Part shown: in pieces, positions 1 to 6,876 of the stretch
Layout of the letters: each line of letters starts with the position of its first letter
Numbering within the stretch: the first letter of the stretch is position 1
NCBI GenBank assembly: GCA_002437415.1
Contig: DJPL01000038.1
Coordinates: forward strand, 1-32,558
Direction: 5' to 3'
Source of the DNA: Ruminococcaceae bacterium UBA6413
GTDB taxonomy: Bacteria > Bacillota > Clostridia > Oscillospirales > Ruminococcaceae
DNA: 32,558 nt
Program-made: the position numbers and the translations under genes
Notes under the pieces: model-generated
The model's input: only the letters and a program-made list of their open reading frames with translations
What the model was told of the DNA's origin: nothing
Database searches by the model: none

Positions 1-1
1 C

Positions 2-31
2 TACGGCAATGATTTCATTATACCATACTAA
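2..31 (+). CDS. Possible 3' end of an upstream gene
   Basis: One frame reads YGNDFIIPY and then stops at TAA (29-31), directly ahead of a terminator hairpin. That is the arrangement expected for the last codons of a gene lying to the left. Only nine residues are visible, so no family can be named and the frame itself is an inference. Confidence 0.35.
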   Translation, partial: YGNDFIIPY

Positions 32-67
32 GGGGCATTCCGTTTCGGGTGCCCTTTATTTTTTGTC
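30..67 (+). terminator. Rho-independent terminator of the upstream gene
   Basis: AAGGGGCA pairs with TGCCCTTT (one G-T wobble) around a loop, followed by a T-rich run. It separates the unseen left-hand gene from the signalling operon. Confidence 0.8.
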
Positions 68-82
68 GCAGTCACGTTTTCC

Positions 83-111
83 TTGACTTTTTTGCTATTT
101 TCTGATAAAAT
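83..111 (+). promoter_or_regulatory. Promoter of the signalling operon
   Basis: TTGACT (83-88), a 17-bp spacer and TAAAAT (106-111), preceded by TG at 103-104 as an extended -10. This gives a leader of about 75 nt before the first gene. No known riboswitch fold was recognised in the leader. Confidence 0.75.
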
Positions 112-192
112 TTTATCTTGAAGAAATATATATTTAATTTTGTATAGGGTCAACGATACACTTTTGTAAAGAAATGAAGGAACTGTGAAATT

Positions 193-696
193 TTGAAAAT
201 AAGAGTTCTGATCAACAGCCGCAGACCGTCACTTTTCAAAGATCTGCTGGCTTATCCTGATGAAAGATTTGTATTTCTGAGTACACCGGGTTATCCCGAT
301 GATATAAAACAGCATATTGCCATATTCAAGCCTGATATATTTATCACGGTATTTGAGGATTATGACGAAGAGATGATACAGCAGTATTATCTTATGAAGC
401 GTGACGAGTCGACATTTGCTCTGCCGTTTATGCTTATTGCAAATGCAGATGTATGCGACGAGTGCAGAATGAAGAATGCAGACCTGTTTGATGCTATGTT
501 AAGGCGACCGGTAACGATACCTGCGATACTTACCAATGTATTTGAGATAGCCGGACCTATGTGTGAAAAACGTCATGACGACAATGATGATATCTATTCT
601 GCCGGAAGCAAGCATATACGTCCTGCACAGAGCGTTTCGGCAGGCTCTTATGACAGAATAGGCAATTTTGCTCCGACAGCGGAAAAAAATCATTAA
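193..696 (+). CDS. Degenerate receiver-like protein, probably the N-terminal half of a split double-receiver protein
   Basis: 167 aa with a TTG start at 193; AAGGA (177-181) lies upstream. Residues 1-120 alternate hydrophobic strands and helices like a response-regulator receiver (RVLINSR, PDIFITVFED, FALPFMLIAN, RRPVTIPAILTNVFEI). The acidic triad and a normal phosphoacceptor Asp are not convincing, so it is best called receiver-like. Residues 121-167 form a polar linker. The stop lies just after an A7 run (683-689) that overlaps the start of the next receiver gene. One extra A would fuse the two proteins into PTAEKKIIKKHILVVDDD, a natural-looking join. The gene is therefore either a separate partner or the first half of a frameshifted tandem receiver. 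It is first in an operon with a hybrid kinase. Confidence 0.6.
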   Translation: MKIRVLINSRRPSLFKDLLAYPDERFVFLSTPGYPDDIKQHIAIFKPDIFITVFEDYDEEMIQQYYLMKRDESTFALPFMLIANADVCDECRMKNADLFDAMLRRPVTIPAILTNVFEIAGPMCEKRHDDNDDIYSAGSKHIRPAQSVSAGSYDRIGNFAPTAEKNH

Positions 697-1054
697 AAAG
701 CATATTCTTGTGGTTGACGATGATAAGGACATACTGAGAATGTTGAAATCGGCACTTGAGGACAAGTATGATGTGACTACGGTTTCAAGCGGCAGAATGG
801 CTGAAAAGTATCTTGAAACCAAGATGTCGGATCTCATACTTCTTGACTATCATATGCCGGGAGAGAGCGGGGCAGAGGTGCTTACCAAGATAAGAGATAA
901 CAGCAGACTTGCCAACATACCGGTCGTATTCCTTACCGGAGTTACCGATTCGGATAAGGTACAGCAGGTCTTATCAATGAATTTGCAGGGATATCTTCTC
1001 AAGCCGATAAATATGGACAGGCTGTTCCTTCTTATAAGAAGCCTGATAGGTTAA
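668..1054 (+). CDS. Response regulator receiver-domain protein
   Basis: A single CheY-like receiver of about 120 residues. HILVVDDDKD supplies the acidic pair near the N-terminus, LILLDYHMPGESG holds the phosphoacceptor Asp, VVFLTG holds the conserved Thr, and YLLKPI holds the conserved Lys. No output domain follows. The assigned TTG start (668) has no good ribosome site and overlaps the previous frame by 29 bp, which supports the idea that this is the second half of one split gene. The next gene starts 13 bp after the stop with its own AAAGGAGG site. The likely role is phosphate acceptor or shuttle for the adjacent kinase, acting in the cytoplasm. Confidence 0.8.
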   Translation: MLRQRKKIIKKHILVVDDDKDILRMLKSALEDKYDVTTVSSGRMAEKYLETKMSDLILLDYHMPGESGAEVLTKIRDNSRLANIPVVFLTGVTDSDKVQQVLSMNLQGYLLKPINMDRLFLLIRSLIG

Positions 1055-1067
1055 AGGAGGATATGTC

Positions 1068-3332
1068 TTGACAGATATCACCGAATATATTTCCGCTCAG
1101 GCTCTGAGCCGTATGGAAAAATCAATATCCGATGTTTTCGGAGTTGCGGCAATGATACTGAATTTGTTTGGTAAGAGCCATTCCGGCGGAACAGGCTTCT
1201 CCGAGGAACTTCGTAAGCGGCTTAATACCGATGCGGGCGCGGTCGAGTGTATGCGTGGTATAATTTCTGCCTCGGTCAGAAGAGCGGAAAGCGGATATGC
1301 GGCAAGCGGTGTGTGCTTTGACGGACTGACATTCTTCTCCGCTCCGATAAAGCAGGGCTCACAGACGGTCGGATATCTTGCCGCAGGCTTTACAAAGGTC
1401 GGCGAGAAGACGATACCGTCCGAGAATATCATATCGTATGAGATCGCCGATAAGCTTTCCAAAGCGGTATGCGAGCTTGCGATAAATCTCTCGGTAATAG
1501 TTGCGACTTCTGCCGAGATGAAGCAGATGACAAATGCCGCACTCAAGATAGCAAAGCATCAATCTGACTTTCTTGCAAATGTCAGTCATGAGATGAGAAC
1601 GCCGCTTAATGCTGTTCTCGGTACTGCCGAGATCGCATTAAGACGCGATATGAGCGATGAGATGAGGGAGTATCTTCATCAGATAAAATCGTCTGCACAT
1701 CATCTGCTGATGATAATAAATGACATACTGGATTTTTCAAAGATAGAAACAGGCGAAATGTCTATAGTGCCTGTCGACTATGAGCCGCTGTCGCTTATAA
1801 ACGATGTGGCAGGCATTGTCAATAACCAGATAGGCAGTAAGAATATAGAGTTTACAATAGATGTACCTCCCGATCTTCCTCTGAGCCTTAAGGGTGATAA
1901 CGTGCGTATCCGGCAGGTGCTTATAAATCTTTTGAACAACGCAGTGAAGTTTACCAGAAGCGGCAATGTATCACTCAAAATAAGCACAAAACCGATATCT
2001 GACGAGAATGTTATGCTTATAGCGTCCGTATCGGATACAGGCTGCGGAATATCTCAGGAGAACATAGGCAGGCTGTTCAAGATGTTCAGACAGGTAGACA
2101 GCAAGAGAAACCGAAACGCCGAGGGCACAGGACTTGGTCTTGCAATATCCCAAAAGCTGCTGAGCCTGATGGGCGGCACGATATCTTTGGAAAGCGAGCC
2201 CGGTAAGGGCAGTACGTTTACAGTTGAAGTTCCGCAGGAGCTTACTAAGGACGAGCATTCAAGTGTGAAAAAAGCCCCCGAGGGAGCTGTAGCGTGTCTT
2301 CTGCTCGGAAATCAGTACCTGAGGAAGAGCGTTGAGAGCGCTTTAAGGCAGATAGGCGTATTGCCTGTGAGTATTGACCGCGCTTTGCTTGACGACAAGG
2401 CGTATATTATCGGAGATTATGAGCTTTTAAATGACGTAAAGGAGCTTGTTGCCGAAAATCCGGGGCTCAGGTGCGTGCTGATAGACAGATTTGACAGCAC
2501 GGCATATTCCGATGATAAAAATATTACGATCATAAGAAAGCCGATCTATTCGTTCGCACTTTCCGCTGCAATGGGAATAGGCGAAAGGTTCACCAGAAAC
2601 GATGATACCGCAAGCGATGTCAGCTTCACCGCACCCGAAGCGTATGTGCTTATCGTTGACGATAACGATATAAACCGCGCGGTCGCGAAAGGCGTTATTG
2701 AGCCGCTCGGTATGCAGGTCGACGTGGCCGCAAGCGGTGCGGAATGCATCGAAAAGGCGCGTAATTTCCGTTACGATATCATCTTTATGGTTCATATGAT
2801 GCCCGAAATGGACGGTATAGAAGCGGCACATATCATAAAACAACGTTTCCCGTCATATGCCGACGTGCCGATAATAGCGTTGACGGCAAATGCTGCGGGT
2901 GACGCAAGAGAAATGTTTTTGAGAGAGGGTATGAGCGACTTTATAGCAAAGCCTATCTCGCTCAGGACTATTACAAACAAGATAAGGCGATGGCTTCCGG
3001 CGGAAAAAATAATTCCTGTCGGCAAGCCGCAAGGTATCGCACAGCCGCAGCATATACTTCCGGATATACCAGAGCTTGACCTTAAGGGCGCTATGGCGCT
3101 TATGGGAAGCGAAAAGCTACTGTTCGGCGTTATTGAGCAGTATTACAGGTCGATAGACAAAAATATCGCCAGGATAAACGCTTCCTATGACAACGGCAAT
3201 ACCGAGCTGCTGACGATCGAGTTCCACTCGCTGAAAAGTACATCAAAGCAGAGTAGGTGCAAACAGACTGTCACAGATGGCAAAGGATCTGGAAACGGCA
3301 GGAAAAGAAAACAACAGCATTTATATAAGTGA
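1068..3332 (+). CDS. Hybrid sensor histidine kinase with receiver and frameshifted HPt domain
   Basis: 754 aa as read; TTG start at 1068 set by AAAGGAGG (1053-1060). No membrane segment is seen, so it is probably a cytoplasmic sensor. Residues 1-150 form a soluble, possibly PocR- or GAF-like sensor. The HisKA box FLANVSHEMRTPLN has His174. The ATPase domain has the N box (LINLLNNAVKF), DTGCGIS and GTGLGLAIS. Residues 400-510 look like a degenerate receiver. A full receiver spans 525-645 with YVLIVDDNDINRA and IAKPI, but the phosphoacceptor is Val575 (FMVHMMPEMDG) where family members have Asp. An HPt domain begins near 665 with His720 in EFHSLKSTSK. The frame then goes wrong at about 3252 and ends in 26 meaningless residues. 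The HPt remainder continues in the next frame to 3636. Kinase activity looks intact; onward phosphotransfer through its own receiver and HPt does not. Confidence 0.85.
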   Translation: MTDITEYISAQALSRMEKSISDVFGVAAMILNLFGKSHSGGTGFSEELRKRLNTDAGAVECMRGIISASVRRAESGYAASGVCFDGLTFFSAPIKQGSQTVGYLAAGFTKVGEKTIPSENIISYEIADKLSKAVCELAINLSVIVATSAEMKQMTNAALKIAKHQSDFLANVSHEMRTPLNAVLGTAEIALRRDMSDEMREYLHQIKSSAHHLLMIINDILDFSKIETGEMSIVPVDYEPLSLINDVAGIVNNQIGSKNIEFTIDVPPDLPLSLKGDNVRIRQVLINLLNNAVKFTRSGNVSLKISTKPISDENVMLIASVSDTGCGISQENIGRLFKMFRQVDSKRNRNAEGTGLGLAISQKLLSLMGGTISLESEPGKGSTFTVEVPQELTKDEHSSVKKAPEGAVACLLLGNQYLRKSVESALRQIGVLPVSIDRALLDDKAYIIGDYELLNDVKELVAENPGLRCVLIDRFDSTAYSDDKNITIIRKPIYSFALSAAMGIGERFTRNDDTASDVSFTAPEAYVLIVDDNDINRAVAKGVIEPLGMQVDVAASGAECIEKARNFRYDIIFMVHMMPEMDGIEAAHIIKQRFPSYADVPIIALTANAAGDAREMFLREGMSDFIAKPISLRTITNKIRRWLPAEKIIPVGKPQGIAQPQHILPDIPELDLKGAMALMGSEKLLFGVIEQYYRSIDKNIARINASYDNGNTELLTIEFHSLKSTSKQSRCKQTVTDGKGSGNGRKRKQQHLYK

Positions 3333-3636
3333 GAATATCGAAAAGTTCCTTGATGAGTACAAGGCTATGAAGAATGTACTTTCCGTGCATTTCGGCAATA
3401 AGGATAACGAAAAGCCCGAAAAGCGGGAAATAAAACCTCTGCTTGACGAGCTGTCCGATGCACTGTCGGATATGGACGCTTTGCAGATCGATGATGTTTT
3501 GGAGAAGATATCGCAGAATACGACTGCTTCCGATATGACGTATTTTGATGATATAAAAACGGCGGTAGATGACTGCGACTTTGACAAAGCCGAGAGGGTT
3601 TTGTCTGAGTGGAGCAGTACACTGCACAACCGATGA
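3253..3636 (+). pseudogene. Frameshifted C-terminal part of the hybrid kinase HPt domain
   Basis: Read one base on from the kinase frame, codons from GTA (3253) give VGANRLSQMAKDLETAGK and then a helical stretch ending at 3636. Joined to the kinase residues SLKSTSKQ, this restores a normal HPt four-helix domain of the form HSLKSxSxxxGAxxLSxxAxxLE. An extra base at about 3249-3252 explains the break. An internal ATG (3277) could start a 119-aa fragment, but it would lack the phospho-accepting His and has no ribosome site, so independent function is unlikely. It could also be an assembly error rather than a true mutation. Confidence 0.75.
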
Positions 3637-3664
3637 TACTTGTGTGTTTGTGTCAGGAGAAAAT

Positions 3665-5593
3665 ATGACAGAAGAAGTAATGAAGCTTACAAAGCAACAG
3701 GCACAGGCGCAGGTACAGTGCTTTTCAACACTGTTTGCCCACGCAAGACTGCTGAGCGAAGAACAGGTCAGAAACGGCAGAATATGTACGCAAGAGGACA
3801 GGGACAATAACCTGTTTTTGAATGTTGACGATGATGAGATCTATCTTGACGGAATTGAACTGAAAGCGCTTGAAGCAAAGTCGCAGATAGGAAAGTTTGA
3901 CCTTGTCGGAAAGGATATATTTCAGGTTATCGCAAAGTATGTTGAGGTCGACGGAAAGCCTTGCGTAATGGAAATGATGAAGCCTATAGACAAGAACGCA
4001 GTGTTCAGTTTAAACGGCAGAGAAGAGCTTATCAGCAAGCTTGCCAAAAGCAACGAGGAGGTTTACCGCGACAGCCTGACAAGTGCGTTCAACCGCAGAT
4101 ATTTTGAAGAAACGCTGAAGAATACGGTGTTCTCGGGCGGTGTTGTTATGATAGATCTTGACGACTTCAAGGTGTACAACGATACGCGCGGGCACGATAC
4201 CGGCGATGCGGTACTTAAAGCGGTTGTCGGTGCGATAAAGGACTGCATCAGAGGAACGGATACGCTTATCCGTTACGGCGGCGATGAGTTTCTGCTTTTG
4301 ATGCCGGGTGTTGAAAACGAAAAAAACTTCAACCGTAAGCTGGGGGAGATCAAAAGAAAGGTCCGCGGGACAGATGTGACGGACTATTCCGGTATAAATC
4401 TGTCGGTCAGCATAGGCGGCGTAATTGCGGATAAAGAGCCTTTGCAGAATGCTGTTATCCGTGCGGATAAGCTGATGTATACGGCAAAGGCACACAAGAA
4501 TACGGTCGTTACCGATAAGGACAGACAGGAAGACACAGCCGAGGATAAGCTGAACATTCTTATAGTAGACGACTCCGAGCTTAACCGTGCGATACTTTCT
4601 TCTATGCTCGGTGTCGGATTTAATGTGCTTGAAGCCGAAAACGGCGAAAGGTGTGTAGCTATGCTTGAGCAGTACGGCACAGGCATTTCGCTGATACTGC
4701 TTGACATAGTAATGCCCGGTATGAGCGGCTTTGATGTGCTGAGCTATTTGAATGACAATCATTTTATCGATGATATACCGGTAATTATGATATCAAGCGA
4801 CCACTCGGCGGATACGGTGCGTGAGGCGTATGAGCTCGGAGTATCCGACTTTATAAACAGACCGTTTGACGCAAAGGTAGTACATCACAGAGTTTTCAAT
4901 ACGATAAAGCTTTATTCCAAACAGCGCAGACTGCTTATGCTCCTTACCGATCAGATAAACGAAAAAGAACGCAACAATGATATGATGATAGGCATATTGA
5001 GTCAGATAGTTGAGTTCAGAAACGGAGAAAGCGGACTGCACGTTGTACATATCAGAATGCTGACGGAGATGCTACTTGAACAGCTCGTTAAGAAAACGGA
5101 CAAGTATAAGCTTGACAGCAATAAAAGGCATCTTATCACAACGGCATCGGCACTTCACGATATAGGCAAGATGGGTATCGACGACAAGATATTAAATAAG
5201 CCCTGCAGACTTACCGATGAGGAGTTTACAATAATGAAAACGCATTCGATGATAGGTGCGGATATGCTTGAAAAGCTCGGACAGCTTGAACAGTATAAGG
5301 GTGAAGAGCTTATCAAGGTGGCATATACCATATGCCGCTGGCATCACGAGCGTTATGACGGCAGGGGATATCCCGACGGACTTAAGGGCGATGAGATACC
5401 GATAGCCGCGCAGGTAGTATCGGTAGCGGACGTATATGACGCGCTTGTAAGCGAACGTGTATATAAAAAGGCGTTTTCACATGAAAAGGCAATAGTTATG
5501 ATACTCGGCGGAGAATGCGGAGCGTTCAATCCGGAGCTTCTCAAATGTCTGCTTGATATACAGGACGAAATAAAAGAAAAATTCAAAAGCTGA
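3665..5593 (+). CDS. GGDEF-receiver-HD-GYP cyclic-di-GMP turnover protein
   Basis: 642 aa; the ATG at 3665 follows AGGAGA at a proper distance and 28 bp after the kinase gene, so longer in-frame starts are not favoured. Residues 1-125 are an uncharacterised, possibly PAS-like sensor. The GGDEF domain spans about 137-290: the active site is GGDEF at 205-209, and RGTD at 196-199 matches an RxxD inhibitory site. A receiver follows at about 300-420 with LNILIVDDSE and phosphoacceptor Asp347 (LILLDIVMPG). The HD-GYP domain spans about 440-640 with HDIGK (HD at 498-499) and DGRGYPDG (GYP at 568-570). By family knowledge GGDEF makes and HD-GYP degrades cyclic di-GMP, so one receiver sits between opposing activities. 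Its phosphate probably comes from the upstream kinase or the downstream HPt protein. All motifs look intact. Confidence 0.9.
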   Translation: MTEEVMKLTKQQAQAQVQCFSTLFAHARLLSEEQVRNGRICTQEDRDNNLFLNVDDDEIYLDGIELKALEAKSQIGKFDLVGKDIFQVIAKYVEVDGKPCVMEMMKPIDKNAVFSLNGREELISKLAKSNEEVYRDSLTSAFNRRYFEETLKNTVFSGGVVMIDLDDFKVYNDTRGHDTGDAVLKAVVGAIKDCIRGTDTLIRYGGDEFLLLMPGVENEKNFNRKLGEIKRKVRGTDVTDYSGINLSVSIGGVIADKEPLQNAVIRADKLMYTAKAHKNTVVTDKDRQEDTAEDKLNILIVDDSELNRAILSSMLGVGFNVLEAENGERCVAMLEQYGTGISLILLDIVMPGMSGFDVLSYLNDNHFIDDIPVIMISSDHSADTVREAYELGVSDFINRPFDAKVVHHRVFNTIKLYSKQRRLLMLLTDQINEKERNNDMMIGILSQIVEFRNGESGLHVVHIRMLTEMLLEQLVKKTDKYKLDSNKRHLITTASALHDIGKMGIDDKILNKPCRLTDEEFTIMKTHSMIGADMLEKLGQLEQYKGEELIKVAYTICRWHHERYDGRGYPDGLKGDEIPIAAQVVSVADVYDALVSERVYKKAFSHEKAIVMILGGECGAFNPELLKCLLDIQDEIKEKFKS

Positions 5594-5640
5594 TCACTGT
5601 CCGCCTACAGTTATATTCGGATAAATGCGAGGGTAACGGC

Positions 5641-6021
5641 ATGGGTATGAATGACGAATTCGATAACGGTCTTTCAATAAGAGAATGCTATGAGCTTCTC
5701 GGAGAAAGCTATGACAGCGTATTAGAGCGGCTTGAGTGCGATGAAGAAGCTGTAGAGCCGGCAATACGCGAATTTTTGTACGATGAACACTTCAATGAGT
5801 TTATCGCCGCAATGAACGAGCACACTGTCGAAAAGGCTTTCAGAAAGGCTCACACAATGAAAGGAATAGCCGCTAATCTCGGGTTTGAGAAAATGCACTG
5901 TGTATTCGGTGAAATTACCGAATATCTGCGTAACGGAGATTACAACAGCGCACATAAGCTTCTTGCAACTGCCGAAAAGGAGTATGCAAGGATAATAAGC
6001 GCATTAAAAAGGTGCAAATAA
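5641..6021 (+). CDS. Stand-alone HPt phosphotransfer protein
   Basis: 126 aa, all helical. The HPt signature is FRKAHTMKGIAANLGF with the phosphorylatable His71, followed by a second helix hairpin (FGEITEYLRNGDY). GAGGG (5629-5633) precedes the ATG at 5641; the ATG at 5647 is a possible alternative. It lies 47 bp after the GGDEF/HD-GYP gene and ahead of a strong terminator, so it closes the operon. Known HPt proteins pass phosphate between receivers of hybrid kinases and final regulators. Here it could serve the kinase whose own HPt domain is broken. That substitution is inference. Confidence 0.85.
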   Translation: MGMNDEFDNGLSIRECYELLGESYDSVLERLECDEEAVEPAIREFLYDEHFNEFIAAMNEHTVEKAFRKAHTMKGIAANLGFEKMHCVFGEITEYLRNGDYNSAHKLLATAEKEYARIISALKRCK

Positions 6022-6027
6022 TACCGG

Positions 6028-6080
6028 AAGCGGGAGCTGTGACGAAATGTCAGTATTTTGTTACAGCTCCTGCTTTATAT
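6028..6080 (+). terminator. Terminator of the signalling operon
   Basis: AAGCGGGAGCTGTGAC (6028-6043) pairs with GTTACAGCTCCTGCTT (6060-6075), with two G-T wobbles, followed by a weak T-rich tail. The 16-bp stretch AGCTGTGACGAAATGT recurs in the hairpin at 30175-30212. Confidence 0.75.
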
Positions 6081-6121
6081 TTATCATCAATAAAAAATTA
6101 TCGAAAAACGATAAAAATCTA

Positions 6122-6150
6122 TTGACAAACGAAAAATGCTGTGCTATAAT
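6122..6150 (+). promoter_or_regulatory. Consensus promoter for the DUF2975 operon
   Basis: TTGACA (6122-6127), a 17-bp spacer and TATAAT (6145-6150), with TG at 6142-6143. Both hexamers are perfect. Confidence 0.85.
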
Positions 6151-6188
6151 TCAAACAACAAAAAACTTCGTCGGGAAAGGGCGGTATT

Positions 6189-6641
6189 ATGAAAAAACAA
6201 AACTATTCCGTAATGATAACCTCAATACTTGTGAAGGCGGTATTCGTACTGATAATCGTATGCTGTATATTTGCACCTTTTATTGTTCGTATCTACGATA
6301 ACCGTATATGTGCGCTGTTCGGAATGTCGGTCTATCTGCCTACGATAATTACGCTTTACCTTGCGGCGGCAGTCGCGCTTGTGATAGTTATAGCGCTTGA
6401 CCGTCTGCTTACTAATATCAGACACGGAAAAGTGTTCACTTCAGGCAATGTAAAGATATTAAGACTGATATCGTATTGTTGCTTTGCCGTAAGCGTTATA
6501 TTCATCTATTTCAGCATTTTAAGACCGTTCGCGTGGCTTGTTGTGATAGCGGCGGCATTCTTTGGACTTATTCTGCGTGTTATAAAGAATGTCTTTGAGC
6601 AGGCGATCGAAATAAAAGAAGAGAACGACTTTACTATCTGA
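6189..6641 (+). CDS. DUF2975 family membrane protein
   Basis: 150 aa with four predicted membrane helices (about 9-35, 46-72, 92-113, 117-138) and a charged C-terminus ending in EIKEENDFTI. The length and the paired downstream small HTH gene match the DUF2975/YoaS-YozG type arrangement known in Firmicutes. The function of that pair is not established; a membrane protein controlling its partner HTH regulator is a reasonable guess. It starts 38 bp after a perfect promoter with a purine-rich GGGAAAGGGCGG site. The HTH gene follows after 16 bp. Confidence 0.8.
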   Translation: MKKQNYSVMITSILVKAVFVLIIVCCIFAPFIVRIYDNRICALFGMSVYLPTIITLYLAAAVALVIVIALDRLLTNIRHGKVFTSGNVKILRLISYCCFAVSVIFIYFSILRPFAWLVVIAAAFFGLILRVIKNVFEQAIEIKEENDFTI

Positions 6642-6657
6642 TTTGTGAGGTACTGAT

Positions 6658-6876
6658 ATGTCAATTGAAATAAATCTTGATGTAATGATGGCTGTGCGGA
6701 AGATCTCGTCAAACGAGCTTGCCGCCGCCATCGGTATAACCCCCGCAAATCTGTCGGTGCTGAAAACGGGCAAGGCAAAGGCGATCCGCTTTTCAACACT
6801 TGAAAAGATATGCGAGGTCTTACAGTGCCAACCCGGCGATATTCTGTGCTATAAAGGCGGTGACGAAAATGAATGA
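6658..6876 (+). CDS. Small Cro/C1-type HTH transcriptional regulator (YozG-like)
   Basis: 72 aa, almost all one helix-turn-helix domain: MMAVRKISSNELAAAIGI, then TPANLSVLKTGKAKAIRF, then LEKICEVLQCQPGDIL. This C-terminal pattern is typical of the small XRE-family regulators paired with DUF2975 proteins. The GAGG in TGAGGTACTGAT upstream serves as ribosome site. Its 3' end overlaps the start of the DUF4173 gene by 8 bp, so translation is probably coupled. It may autoregulate the promoter at 6122; no operator was identified. Confidence 0.85.
   Translation: MSIEINLDVMMAVRKISSNELAAAIGITPANLSVLKTGKAKAIRFSTLEKICEVLQCQPGDILCYKGGDENE

Noticed and set aside
112..192. Possible cyclic-di-GMP riboswitch in the leader of the signalling operon
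   Set aside because: The leader is only about 75 nt, is AT-rich, and lacks the conserved GEMM-type core; only the operon content suggested it.
4010..4762. 250-codon minus-strand frame
   Set aside because: It is the reverse of the intact GGDEF and receiver domains and has no recognisable motifs.
6047..6301. 84-codon frame after the HPt gene
   Set aside because: It covers the terminator and the perfect promoter, and overlaps the better supported DUF2975 gene in another frame.
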